In this document: positions 10,188-18,287 of the stretch, in pieces
How positions within the stretch are numbered: the stretch's first letter is position 1
Layout of the letters: each line of letters opens with the position of its first letter
NCBI GenBank assembly: GCA_947627065.1
Contig: CANQUN010000013.1
Location: 1-36,523, forward strand
Reading direction: 5' to 3'
Length of the DNA stretch: 36,523 nucleotides
From: an uncultured Clostridia bacterium
Lineage (GTDB): Bacteria > Bacillota > Clostridia > Christensenellales > Borkfalkiaceae
The notes under the pieces: model-generated
Told to the model about the DNA's origin: nothing
What the model saw: the letters and a program-made list of their open reading frames with translations, nothing else
The model's database searches: none
Position numbers and translations under genes: made by a program

Positions 10188-12344
10188 TCATGCACCGCCC
10201 TCTATTACAAAGGACGCTGTATCCTTGCTGCTGTTGTACAGCAGTCGGAATGAGACTGAATTTGAGACGTGATACCAATTTGCATTCGTTGTGTCCTCAG
10301 GATCATGCCGTACAATGTAGATGACCCTGTTTGCAGACGATGCTGTAAGTAGCCCCCTTAAGTCGTCTGCGTAATAACTACCCGCATTCGTATGATTGAA
10401 CCGTCCGCTCAGATCTACGAATGTCACTATATCATCGTCTGGTAAGTCTTTTGCATAAATAAAGCTGTCCGCGCGGTACTTGTAGCATTCTCTTCGGGGA
10501 GTTGTGTGAATTCTTTTACGGAGTTGAGCCAAGACGATCTTGTCATTGGGTTGAAGAAGGTCTCGCCCAGAAAGAAATTCAATCTTGGCACGGATTGCTT
10601 GGTATTCCCATCCCTCCTCAGTGGTATACGAATTCACCCAATTCAGCCATTTTACGCGAATGACGATCCTTTCTTCGGGCAAATCCGAAGTAAGAGCGAT
10701 CGTGCCTGATTTATCGTTCGGAAAATTGTGAGCATGCGCAGCCTTTCCGCCCGCAAAACTTATATGACGACTCCCGTCATAGACGTTGGTTATCGTGCCG
10801 TTCACGTCCTTAAACATGATGCCGTAGGATCCCATAGCGGGAGAAGATCCCGCATACGGCACGATGGATATAATTTGATCGGCATAAGAGCTTGTGCCGC
10901 TTCCTATGAATGTCTTGATGCCCTTTATTGTTTGTGGAGTATCGGTGGTGACAAACTTACTTGAATCGGGAATATCGGAAGTAAGGGCAACCAGACCGCT
11001 CTTTTTGGGGATTCGGACAACAATGCTACCAGCATTGATTTCATTAGATGACATTGTAGCATTGCGGAAATGCGCCATGTCAGTCCCCGCATTGTCCGTC
11101 TCTAAAATGAAGCCATTTGGTGTGCTGGTTGCTTCGTACATCATAGCCATGCCATTTCGACCTTGGAGGGATCGGAAGCGTCCGCTCCCCATGTTTGCTG
11201 AAAATGACCCGGCGTTAAAAGTCTTTTTTCCTGTAATTCTTTGTTCGGTATCAAGCGTTGCATAGTCGGCCAGATCGGCCGTAACCGCAAGCTGTCCATC
11301 CTTATCGGGGAAAGTGTATGTACGTTCTGTCCGTACGATCCCTGTTGAGGTGGCACTTTGATAAACGATATGGATAGGGCTTATTGTGATGGATTGAGTA
11401 GTTGTAAGAACTTTCTGCTGTAAAACGATTCCTTTTGTAAAGGTTTTCGCTCCACTTATCGTCTGTGCGGTATCAGTTGTAACGAGCTTGCTTAAATCTG
11501 GGATATCTTCTTTAAGTGCAAGCGTACCGTCTGCGGATGGAAACAAGAGACTGTATTTCTCTTCGTTCTCGCTTATACTGATGCCCGATGTACCGTATGT
11601 TACTGTTTTTCCGTTTGTGTCTATCTCTACGCCATAAGCACGTGTTGGCGAAGCACCATTATACGGCATGATTCGAATTGTGGTGTGAACGTTGCCGTTT
11701 GTCCCCTTACTGAATAATTTTTCTTCCGAAATAGTCTGTTCTGTGTCGGTGGTGACAAACTTACTTGAATCGGGGATATCTTCTTCGAGAGCGATCGTTC
11801 CCGTTTTAGACGGCAATGTAAGGGTCACGCTTCCGTGCGAAATTGTTCCAGACAATCCAAGGTTGCGGAAGCCTGTCAAGTCTACTGTTCCGACCCCGCG
11901 CAAACTTCCAGAATAAACGGCAACATAATTTGCGCTACTGAATGCTGTTCCGTTATCGCTTGCGCCTCCGTATAGAATAATCCCGCCCTTGCTTTCAATC
12001 GCAAGATTAGAATTGCTTGCAGTCGGTCTTATGTGTGCGTAGTCTGTTCCGTCCTTTTGTAAAGCGATATGCCCTGCCGCAGTATCCGTTTGAGCACTAC
12101 CCGCTTTGTTGATGACAAGACGTCCTGTCATCGTGCCGCCTGAAAGCGGCAAAAATTTGCTTGCATCGGGAATCGTGGGCTTGTCCGAGATCTCGTCCCA
12201 AGCATAAGAGGGTTTTGTATCGCTGTCGAGCCATGAAGGCTTTTCAACAACGTTATGCCACGACGTGCGGGGATAACAGAGCTGCTTGTCGTTCACCCCC
12301 GGTCCCGTCTTTTCATAAAGTAAGCCTTCATTGATTTGTATCAT
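10188..12344 (-). CDS. Tail fibre protein with repeated modules (718 aa)
   Basis: The protein is a likely receptor-binding tail fibre. Its N-terminal 57 residues (INEGLLYEKTGPG; YPRTSW; KPSYAWDEISDKP) nearly copy those of the next fibre (12345-13622), probably the part that docks to the tail tip. A LSGGTMTGRLVINKAGSA segment, common in fibre shafts, follows. At least four degenerate copies of a T-D-T-x-Q-T-I-x-x-x-K-x-F motif (KFVTTDTEQTISEEKLF, KLVTTDTAQTISGAKTF, LDTEQRITGKKTF, TTDTPQTIKGIKTF) suggest a trimeric repetitive shaft. The C-terminal 150 residues are non-repetitive and may be the tip. It starts directly after the stop of the upstream fibre gene. Confidence 0.8.
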   Translation of the reverse strand: MIQINEGLLYEKTGPGVNDKQLCYPRTSWHNVVEKPSWLDSDTKPSYAWDEISDKPTIPDASKFLPLSGGTMTGRLVINKAGSAQTDTAAGHIALQKDGTDYAHIRPTASNSNLAIESKGGIILYGGASDNGTAFSSANYVAVYSGSLRGVGTVDLTGFRNLGLSGTISHGSVTLTLPSKTGTIALEEDIPDSSKFVTTDTEQTISEEKLFSKGTNGNVHTTIRIMPYNGASPTRAYGVEIDTNGKTVTYGTSGISISENEEKYSLLFPSADGTLALKEDIPDLSKLVTTDTAQTISGAKTFTKGIVLQQKVLTTTQSITISPIHIVYQSATSTGIVRTERTYTFPDKDGQLAVTADLADYATLDTEQRITGKKTFNAGSFSANMGSGRFRSLQGRNGMAMMYEATSTPNGFILETDNAGTDMAHFRNATMSSNEINAGSIVVRIPKKSGLVALTSDIPDSSKFVTTDTPQTIKGIKTFIGSGTSSYADQIISIVPYAGSSPAMGSYGIMFKDVNGTITNVYDGSRHISFAGGKAAHAHNFPNDKSGTIALTSDLPEERIVIRVKWLNWVNSYTTEEGWEYQAIRAKIEFLSGRDLLQPNDKIVLAQLRKRIHTTPRRECYKYRADSFIYAKDLPDDDIVTFVDLSGRFNHTNAGSYYADDLRGLLTASSANRVIYIVRHDPEDTTNANWYHVSNSVSFRLLYNSSKDTASFVIEGGA
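12178..12335 (-). repeat. 158-bp direct repeat, copy A (start of fibre 718 aa)
   Basis: This segment matches 13453-13610 along its whole length at about 150 of 158 positions by eye, with no gaps. It encodes the shared N-terminal fibre domain. Confidence 0.9.
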
Positions 12345-13622
12345 TTACGCGCTCCTGCTGCTTGTGATTTGGAAATAGAGGCCTCCGACGGCAAGCTGTT
12401 CGGGGATCGTCTCCTCCTTGCCTGACATGAAGATATACGCGCCATCTACAACACGACCCTGTTCATTGACTTGGACTGTGCTGTAATACCCCGCCGAAAC
12501 GCCTGTCTTGGAGAGCTTGGTATCGTTCACGGCACCCGCCTTAATGGTGGGATTCGGATATGTCCCCGAAAGATCTCCGCCTGCATTGCCCGTGGGCGGG
12601 AGAGATTCGGGAATCGGCTTGATATCGCTAAGCAAAGCAAGCGTGCCACCCATGGGGCGAACGGTTATGGGATAAGCCGAGGTACCCTCTAATCTTGCAA
12701 TGCTACCGTCGGAAAACTCGAAGCCATTTGTAAGAGTTCCAATAATAATCCCTTTGGAAAAAAATTTTTTCTCTGTAATCGTCTGCTGGGTGCCGAGCGT
12801 TACATAGTCGTCCAGATCGCTCGTTTTTGCGTAATCTCCCAACGAGGTTTCCAACTTCTTGATCGCATCTGCATTCGCCTTTCCCTTGTCGCCGGGATAA
12901 GCCGTAGCGGACGTTTCGCCGAGAGCAAGCGACGGGCTGATTTCGACATACTCCGTTCCGCCCCAACGATATGTAAGGTTTGTGTCCTTTGCGACGTAGA
13001 TCTTTCCGCTCTCGCCTTCTTCGGGAAATGCAGCCTTGTTTGCATATTCCTCGACATCGTCTACAAACCCGGGGAGCTGTGAGGACGGAACCCTGCCGTC
13101 CTTGTCGAGCGACGCCACACCGCCCGCGACCCCTATTTGCGAGGAGAGGACAAAGTCGGGCGCCGAAGATGCGACATTATCCCAAGTGATATCCGAAGTA
13201 AGCGCTATCGTGCCGCTTACTCCCACGGGGAACAAAAAGTGCTGGGTGACATCGGGGCTCGCATTGGGATCCGAACTATTGATCCAATGTCGTGAAATTC
13301 TGTCATTTGACATAATTACACTCTGCCAAGATACTCCGCCCGTTCTTTTGTATATATAAAGACTTCCGCCGTTGATCTCTGTGTAGTCGGTTCCCGTTTG
13401 GAACCGTTTTTTTGCCGTTATCGTTTGTTCGGTATCAAGGGTGACGAGATTCGGCTTGTCCGAGATCTCGTCCCAAGCATAAGAGGGTTTTGTATCGCTG
13501 TCGAGCCATGAAGGCTTTTCAACAACGTTGTTCCATGACGTGCGGGGATAATAGAGCTGCTTGTCGCTCTCTCCCGGTCCCGTCTTTTCATAAAGTAAGC
13601 CTTCATTGATAGTCACTGCCAT
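12345..13622 (-). CDS. Tail fibre protein (425 aa)
   Basis: It shares its N-terminal domain (residues about 4-57) with the 718-residue fibre downstream. Features include a collagen-independent fibre pattern: LDTEQTITAKKRF and LGTQQTITEKKFF repeat motifs, a VASLDKDGRVPSSQLPGFVDDV segment typical of fibre neck regions, a GKIYVAKDTNLTYRWGGTEYVEI beta motif near 205-235, and a NAGGDLSGTYPNPTIKAGAV motif near 345-365 found in many phage fibres. The start has AAGGAG upstream. It is likely a second receptor-binding or accessory fibre. The gene pair probably arose by duplication. Confidence 0.8.
   Translation of the reverse strand: MAVTINEGLLYEKTGPGESDKQLYYPRTSWNNVVEKPSWLDSDTKPSYAWDEISDKPNLVTLDTEQTITAKKRFQTGTDYTEINGGSLYIYKRTGGVSWQSVIMSNDRISRHWINSSDPNASPDVTQHFLFPVGVSGTIALTSDITWDNVASSAPDFVLSSQIGVAGGVASLDKDGRVPSSQLPGFVDDVEEYANKAAFPEEGESGKIYVAKDTNLTYRWGGTEYVEISPSLALGETSATAYPGDKGKANADAIKKLETSLGDYAKTSDLDDYVTLGTQQTITEKKFFSKGIIIGTLTNGFEFSDGSIARLEGTSAYPITVRPMGGTLALLSDIKPIPESLPPTGNAGGDLSGTYPNPTIKAGAVNDTKLSKTGVSAGYYSTVQVNEQGRVVDGAYIFMSGKEETIPEQLAVGGLYFQITSSRSA
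13453..13610 (-). repeat. 158-bp direct repeat, copy B (start of fibre 425 aa)
   Basis: This copy of the segment at 12178-12335 lies 1,275 bp away, in the same orientation and reading frame position. Recombination between the two would join the start of one fibre gene to the body of the other. Confidence 0.9.
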
Positions 13623-13634
13623 TTTTTTGTCTCC

Positions 13635-14327
13635 TTACTCAATTTTTAGTGTATAGTTTTGTGTTGAAGTAGCCTTATCCTTCTTGACGATCGAGAGGCG
13701 GAAAAGCGGTTGATTTTTTTCTGTGGGAGAAGCTCTTGCGATTCTCAACACGGATTTTGTGGAATCATCCGCTTTTTTTATGACCTCAAAGATGATTTCT
13801 CCGATGCTCCTGCCCTCTTCGCTCTCGCCCTCTTTCACGATAAAAGTTGTTTGCCCTGCGCCAATGTTTTCTCTTGCTTGTGCTTGTTGTTCTTCCGTTA
13901 CGGTTTGAGGCTCCAAAGACACCGCCTTTATGTCGTCTGCATCAAGCGTGACCTCTCCCGTTTGGCCGTTCACTGAAATTACGGTTCCCTCTCCCGGGCC
14001 TATGCCTCCCGCCGTCCATGTATCATTCTGCATGACAACGCCATTGCTCAAAGACTGAAAGTAAAACACGAACACAGCCTTGCCGACTTCCAGATCACTT
14101 GCCGAGAGACAGGGATTGTAAGGGAAAGTCATCGGTTGGATATCCCTGTTAAACAGATCGGGAAGAAATTTAATTGCCACGGTATGTCTTTGGGTGTCGG
14201 GGGCGGCCTGCACGACCGCTTTCTTGGCCTTTATGGCAGACCTGACATTCGGCTGTTGCTCGATGAGTTTGTCGATGATCGGCTTCAACTGCCGCATCAG
14301 TTGGTGAGCTTCTGAATATGTCGCCAT
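13635..14327 (-). CDS. Baseplate or fibre-collar protein (230 aa)
   Basis: The first 110 residues look like a baseplate-associated domain (helical 1-45, then beta-rich HTVAIKFLPDLFNRDI and KAVFVFYFQSLSNGVV). Then comes TVISVNGQTGEVTLDADDIKAV (about 116-137), the motif that usually introduces phage collar or fibre regions, and QTVTEEQQAQARENIGA (about 142-158), common in fibre stalks. Its start overlaps the stop of the hub-like gene by one base (TAATG). The role is probably to link baseplate hub and fibres. Confidence is moderate because no single family is certain. Confidence 0.65.
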   Translation of the reverse strand: MATYSEAHQLMRQLKPIIDKLIEQQPNVRSAIKAKKAVVQAAPDTQRHTVAIKFLPDLFNRDIQPMTFPYNPCLSASDLEVGKAVFVFYFQSLSNGVVMQNDTWTAGGIGPGEGTVISVNGQTGEVTLDADDIKAVSLEPQTVTEEQQAQARENIGAGQTTFIVKEGESEEGRSIGEIIFEVIKKADDSTKSVLRIARASPTEKNQPLFRLSIVKKDKATSTQNYTLKIE

Positions 14328-15721
14328 TATCCATCACCCCCTTGCGCATTGAGAAATTCTTCCATGCTCTTGACCGTTGCGGCAGGAAAATCTTGTACGC
14401 TTGTCGCGGTGATCTGCATCGTTCCCTTTTGGCTCAAAGGAATGGAAATGCCCTGTATAAGATGCTTCTCGATCGGGCTGTGCGGCTTGTCCGATCGGCG
14501 CACCGTAATGAGATTGTTTTCCCGTAGGTGGAACATCTGCGAGCAGGAGATCGTGACCGACTTCTGCAACACCGTTTTGCGCTTCAAATACCACTTTGCA
14601 AGAGCTTCGCACTGCTCGTTCGTGTAGTTGATATCGCTGCTCTCAACAAAGGTTTTCATCCCGATGCGGTTGACGCTCGTGTCGCTCGTGGGATCGTCGT
14701 TGATTGCACGGGCCCCCACGACCGCCCCGTCTATGCTCTCGCCCCAAATAATGACATCGTTGTAGACCTGCGCGGGGTTTGCCGTCTCGTCCAAGCCGAA
14801 GAATGTCTTACTGTTGGTCGCGAAATTCCACATGACAGGCTTCTTGTAATCATCAAGGTCATCATCCGATGCGTCCACACGGAGCGCGCCTGTGCCGTCG
14901 TACCCTATCCACCCCGCAAGTATGGCGTTGAGGTCGAGAAGCACTTGCGCGTATGTGCCACCCATTGCCGTTGTCACGGTTTTGGGAAGTTCGCACATCA
15001 TGAACTTCTGCTCGGGTATCACCGTTCCGTTCCTGTCTGTATAAGACTGAATTGTAATTTCGTACTTGTTGTAGTAGTCCGTGAATACGGGCGTTACACC
15101 GTCGATTTTTTCCGCGTATACATCGGTCTTTTTATGCGTATATATTGAGAGGTTGAGGATCTGCTGCATGGCAGAGAAGATATTCGGGCGAATGAATGTG
15201 AAGCTCCCGTCGGGATTATCCTGCCTCTTGACGGCCACCTCATAGGTGTTCTCCAAGCTCCCGAAGAGCGTTCCGTCGAGGTACGCCCACTTATCCACGA
15301 GTTGGTATTCCGCCGTGCGGCTGTTTGGTCTCCAATCCGTCTTGGGCGAGTTGAGATAAAACACTCCCTGTGGAATGTAGTACGGCGTTCCGTCGCTCAA
15401 AATAACGCCCTTGGAGAGCCTTACGCGCTTCCCAAACCACAGTTTGTTGATGGCATAGTCGAACGCATTGTCGAGGTTCTCAAAGCGCACGGAGGCCGTC
15501 CTGCGTTGTCCATTATTGAGGGAGATGTTGAGCGTGCCGTCCTGTATGAATGCCCGACTGTCGGGATAGCCATAGCGTCGCTTATAGTTTCCGTCCACGG
15601 CGTATGCCACTGTATCATCGGCGTTGAGAAATTCGAGCTTGGTGAGCGGCACCATGCGGTCAGGATCCGCAACGATTTTCAAATAGTCTTTATACCGATC
15701 CTCTGGCGTAAGCAGAGCCAT
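14327..15721 (-). CDS. Baseplate hub / tail-associated protein (464 aa)
   Basis: The protein is beta-rich and its position directly after the tape measure and distal tail genes fits a baseplate hub (gp27/Tal-like). The N-terminal region (NADDTVAYAVDGNYKRRYGY; QDGTLNISLNNGQRRTASVRFENL) and the later portion (WYLKRKTVLQKSVTISC; LITVRRSDKP; HLIQGISIPLSQKGTMQITATSV) resemble hub proteins of other siphophages, in which field-loop and split beta-barrel domains form a trimeric ring. No peptidase domain is seen. Start ATG 15721 is 3 nt after the previous stop. Confidence 0.65.
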   Translation of the reverse strand: MALLTPEDRYKDYLKIVADPDRMVPLTKLEFLNADDTVAYAVDGNYKRRYGYPDSRAFIQDGTLNISLNNGQRRTASVRFENLDNAFDYAINKLWFGKRVRLSKGVILSDGTPYYIPQGVFYLNSPKTDWRPNSRTAEYQLVDKWAYLDGTLFGSLENTYEVAVKRQDNPDGSFTFIRPNIFSAMQQILNLSIYTHKKTDVYAEKIDGVTPVFTDYYNKYEITIQSYTDRNGTVIPEQKFMMCELPKTVTTAMGGTYAQVLLDLNAILAGWIGYDGTGALRVDASDDDLDDYKKPVMWNFATNSKTFFGLDETANPAQVYNDVIIWGESIDGAVVGARAINDDPTSDTSVNRIGMKTFVESSDINYTNEQCEALAKWYLKRKTVLQKSVTISCSQMFHLRENNLITVRRSDKPHSPIEKHLIQGISIPLSQKGTMQITATSVQDFPAATVKSMEEFLNAQGGDG

Positions 15722-15724
15722 GAT

Positions 15725-18277
15725 TTACCCTCTCTTCGTTTCGTCTTTCATGCCCGTGAGGTAGAATTTCGTCCCCTCGTAGGGCTTGGGGTAGTTCGCC
15801 GTTAAAATGCCCGTTTTGGGGTCTGTGCCGAGACGTATTTCGAGCGATTGCTCTCCGCTATCCCATCCTTCATCATTTGGAGTTTGAATGAGCGTTACGT
15901 CGCTTGCATCACCGATCTCCACCCACGGGAAAGAAATCGTTTTCGGGAGTTGCCGCTTTTTCAAGTCCGGCGTCATCCCGATCTGATTGCTTGTCGAAAT
16001 CATTCGGAGATTCCCTGCCATGTCGCGCAGGAAGAGCGTGTACGGCGTAACAGACAGGCCTTTGAGCTCCTTTTCGAGATCCACGCTGTCAAAATAGTCC
16101 ATGGTCGAGGGCTTGACCGTTCGCAGGCGTCCGCCGATCTCTTCTACAAGCGCAGGAACGGTGTAAATCGCCCCGATGAGCCCTTGGAGTGTGCCGCTTG
16201 CGTAATTCTGCGTCGAAGGCATTCTCGTCGGATACGGCGTAAAATTCGCGTTCAAGGTGGGTGTATTATTGTTGCCCTCGCTTCCCACGGATAAGTTGAG
16301 CGCGAAAAGATACTGCTTGCGGACATGGTAGGTATCATTTGTGCTGTCGTAATCGCAAACGAGGAGTGAGTAGCTCGTAAAACACGTTGAGATCGTCGCC
16401 GCCTCTCCGCCGCTCGGCAATGTGCACTGTGCGCCTTTCAGATATGCGTCATTCTTGTCGTACTCATAGAGCCAATAGGTGTACGACTTTCGACTGACGA
16501 TCCCATAGTCTTTGAGGCGTAACACGTTTCCGTTTTCCGAATAAAAAATGGGAGTAAGGTCGTTCTTGCCGACCTCTTGCCGGTAAATTCGGAATTTTGT
16601 GAGCTCTCCGCCATCAATGTTGCCATTAAAGTTTGCGGTCATGTGGAGTTTGTAATCGCTCACATATCGCTGCGGCTCAAAGTCGGGGTCGGAATACATC
16701 CGATCCAAAACTTCGTATGCAAAGTAAGTGTTATAGACTGTGACGCACCGAAATGTAGCTCCTGTATCTCCTCCGCTGATTTGAATTTTTTCTATGGGTT
16801 TGGAAGTAAATGAGATCGGATCCGTTCCGAATTTCTTCCCTCCGTCGTATACGATGAAATCACCTATATGAGAAAATACGAGCGTGATCTTGCTTGACGT
16901 CACAGCAGACAGATCTATGTCGGCAGATCGGACATTTCCATTATGGCACGACAAACGATAATCGCCGTTCTCTTCCGAGAGCCTTGCGCGAAGGACGATT
17001 TTATCGCTTCCCATATCGATTTGCGCCAATTCCCCTTGCGGCGCAAACGGAACCTCGTCAAAAACTACCGACAGCATTATTGACATAAAACGTTGGGGAT
17101 TTGTAATCGTAATAGTTACTTCGCAGCTCTTCTTGTCGTCCGCTATTTGGCACTCGGCGCGGCCATAAGTATCAATACCGATGACGCGTGCCGAACAAAT
17201 AAATCCTCTTGCGAAAAAGACCCTGCGCACCTCTGAACTTTGAGGCGGGATAATAAGCTGAAAGGCTTCTGTGGCATTCAAGTCCAATTCTATTACAGCC
17301 GTCCAAGGATAACTGAATCCCCCCTCTTGACTCCATTGCATTACCGCATGAGGCTCTAATGTGACATAGCCGTTTCCCAACGTATATTTGCCGCTTACGG
17401 TAGGCTGGATTTCTTCGCTTGTCCACTGTAAAAGCGTGGCGTTTTCTTTGGGAAGGCATTGCACTGTGAAGTTCCCCGTATATTCGCCCTGCGCTTCAAT
17501 GTTTATGGAAAAGAAGATCCATCCGTCATTTTGTGAGGCGGGATTATTTGCTTGCTGCCCACCCTCGCTCTCTACCAAGCATCGGACGGCATAACTTTGC
17601 TCGTTGAAAAACCCGTTGAACTCGAATTGAAGCGTCGGAGTGGGGACTTCCCCCGTGTCCGATATGATCTCCACTGTTTTCCATTGATTATTTGAAAATA
17701 TCGCGGTCGCGAGCTGCCAGCGAGTGTTGCGCACGGCATCGCCCTGCTCTTGCGAATAATCTGCCCTGAAATATCCGATAGACGTTGCAAGTTTAGCCCC
17801 GTCCACCAAAGCCGCATCGTTTTCTTTGCCTTGATATGTACTGTCGCTCAAATAGATCACGACTTGAGGGAGCGCTTTCGTTTCAAATACGTTTACTTCG
17901 ATCTGCGGCAAAGATTTCTCTTCTCCACCTTCCCGCCAAAATTGCGTGATTTTTAACTTAAAACGCTTGCCGTTCGTAAAGGCAGGATCATAGGCATTCC
18001 ATGTCTTTCCGCCGTTTTCCGTCCAAGTGTACATCTGCGGCTTTCCGAAGCGGTCCGTGCCGTAAAACCCTCCCGCGACGGGCACTTTTTCTGTGCTTTT
18101 AACAAGAACGTCTTTGTTTGCGTCGTTTGCGTCCATTTCGTAAAATTCGATCTGAAACGCAGTCATGGCGGAATTGCCATTGACCTGCCATGAGACCTGT
18201 GCGATATCCTTTGCCGCGTCCACTACCCCTACGGTGAAAGATGAGGGAATGATGTTTGTCGGTTGAAAGAGTGCCAT
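15725..18277 (-). CDS. Large distal tail / baseplate protein with FN3- and LamG-like domains (850 aa)
   Basis: Residues 1-130 have the pattern of a fibronectin III-like sandwich (AQVSWQVNGNSAMTAFQIEFYEM, then RFKLKITQFWREG). A central part near 440-520 has a laminin-G-like strand order (SKITLVFSHIGDFIVYDGGKKF; IEKIQISGGDTGATF), which in phages often binds glycans. The C-terminal 300 residues include a segment on frame-by-frame tail geometry (LRMISTSNQIGMTPDLKKRQLPKTISFPWVEIGD) seen in distal-tail-associated proteins. It follows the tape measure, the usual position of the distal tail protein, but is much longer than typical Dit. Confidence 0.6.
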   Translation of the reverse strand: MALFQPTNIIPSSFTVGVVDAAKDIAQVSWQVNGNSAMTAFQIEFYEMDANDANKDVLVKSTEKVPVAGGFYGTDRFGKPQMYTWTENGGKTWNAYDPAFTNGKRFKLKITQFWREGGEEKSLPQIEVNVFETKALPQVVIYLSDSTYQGKENDAALVDGAKLATSIGYFRADYSQEQGDAVRNTRWQLATAIFSNNQWKTVEIISDTGEVPTPTLQFEFNGFFNEQSYAVRCLVESEGGQQANNPASQNDGWIFFSINIEAQGEYTGNFTVQCLPKENATLLQWTSEEIQPTVSGKYTLGNGYVTLEPHAVMQWSQEGGFSYPWTAVIELDLNATEAFQLIIPPQSSEVRRVFFARGFICSARVIGIDTYGRAECQIADDKKSCEVTITITNPQRFMSIMLSVVFDEVPFAPQGELAQIDMGSDKIVLRARLSEENGDYRLSCHNGNVRSADIDLSAVTSSKITLVFSHIGDFIVYDGGKKFGTDPISFTSKPIEKIQISGGDTGATFRCVTVYNTYFAYEVLDRMYSDPDFEPQRYVSDYKLHMTANFNGNIDGGELTKFRIYRQEVGKNDLTPIFYSENGNVLRLKDYGIVSRKSYTYWLYEYDKNDAYLKGAQCTLPSGGEAATISTCFTSYSLLVCDYDSTNDTYHVRKQYLFALNLSVGSEGNNNTPTLNANFTPYPTRMPSTQNYASGTLQGLIGAIYTVPALVEEIGGRLRTVKPSTMDYFDSVDLEKELKGLSVTPYTLFLRDMAGNLRMISTSNQIGMTPDLKKRQLPKTISFPWVEIGDASDVTLIQTPNDEGWDSGEQSLEIRLGTDPKTGILTANYPKPYEGTKFYLTGMKDETKRG

Positions 18278-18287
18278 ATGTTACTCC

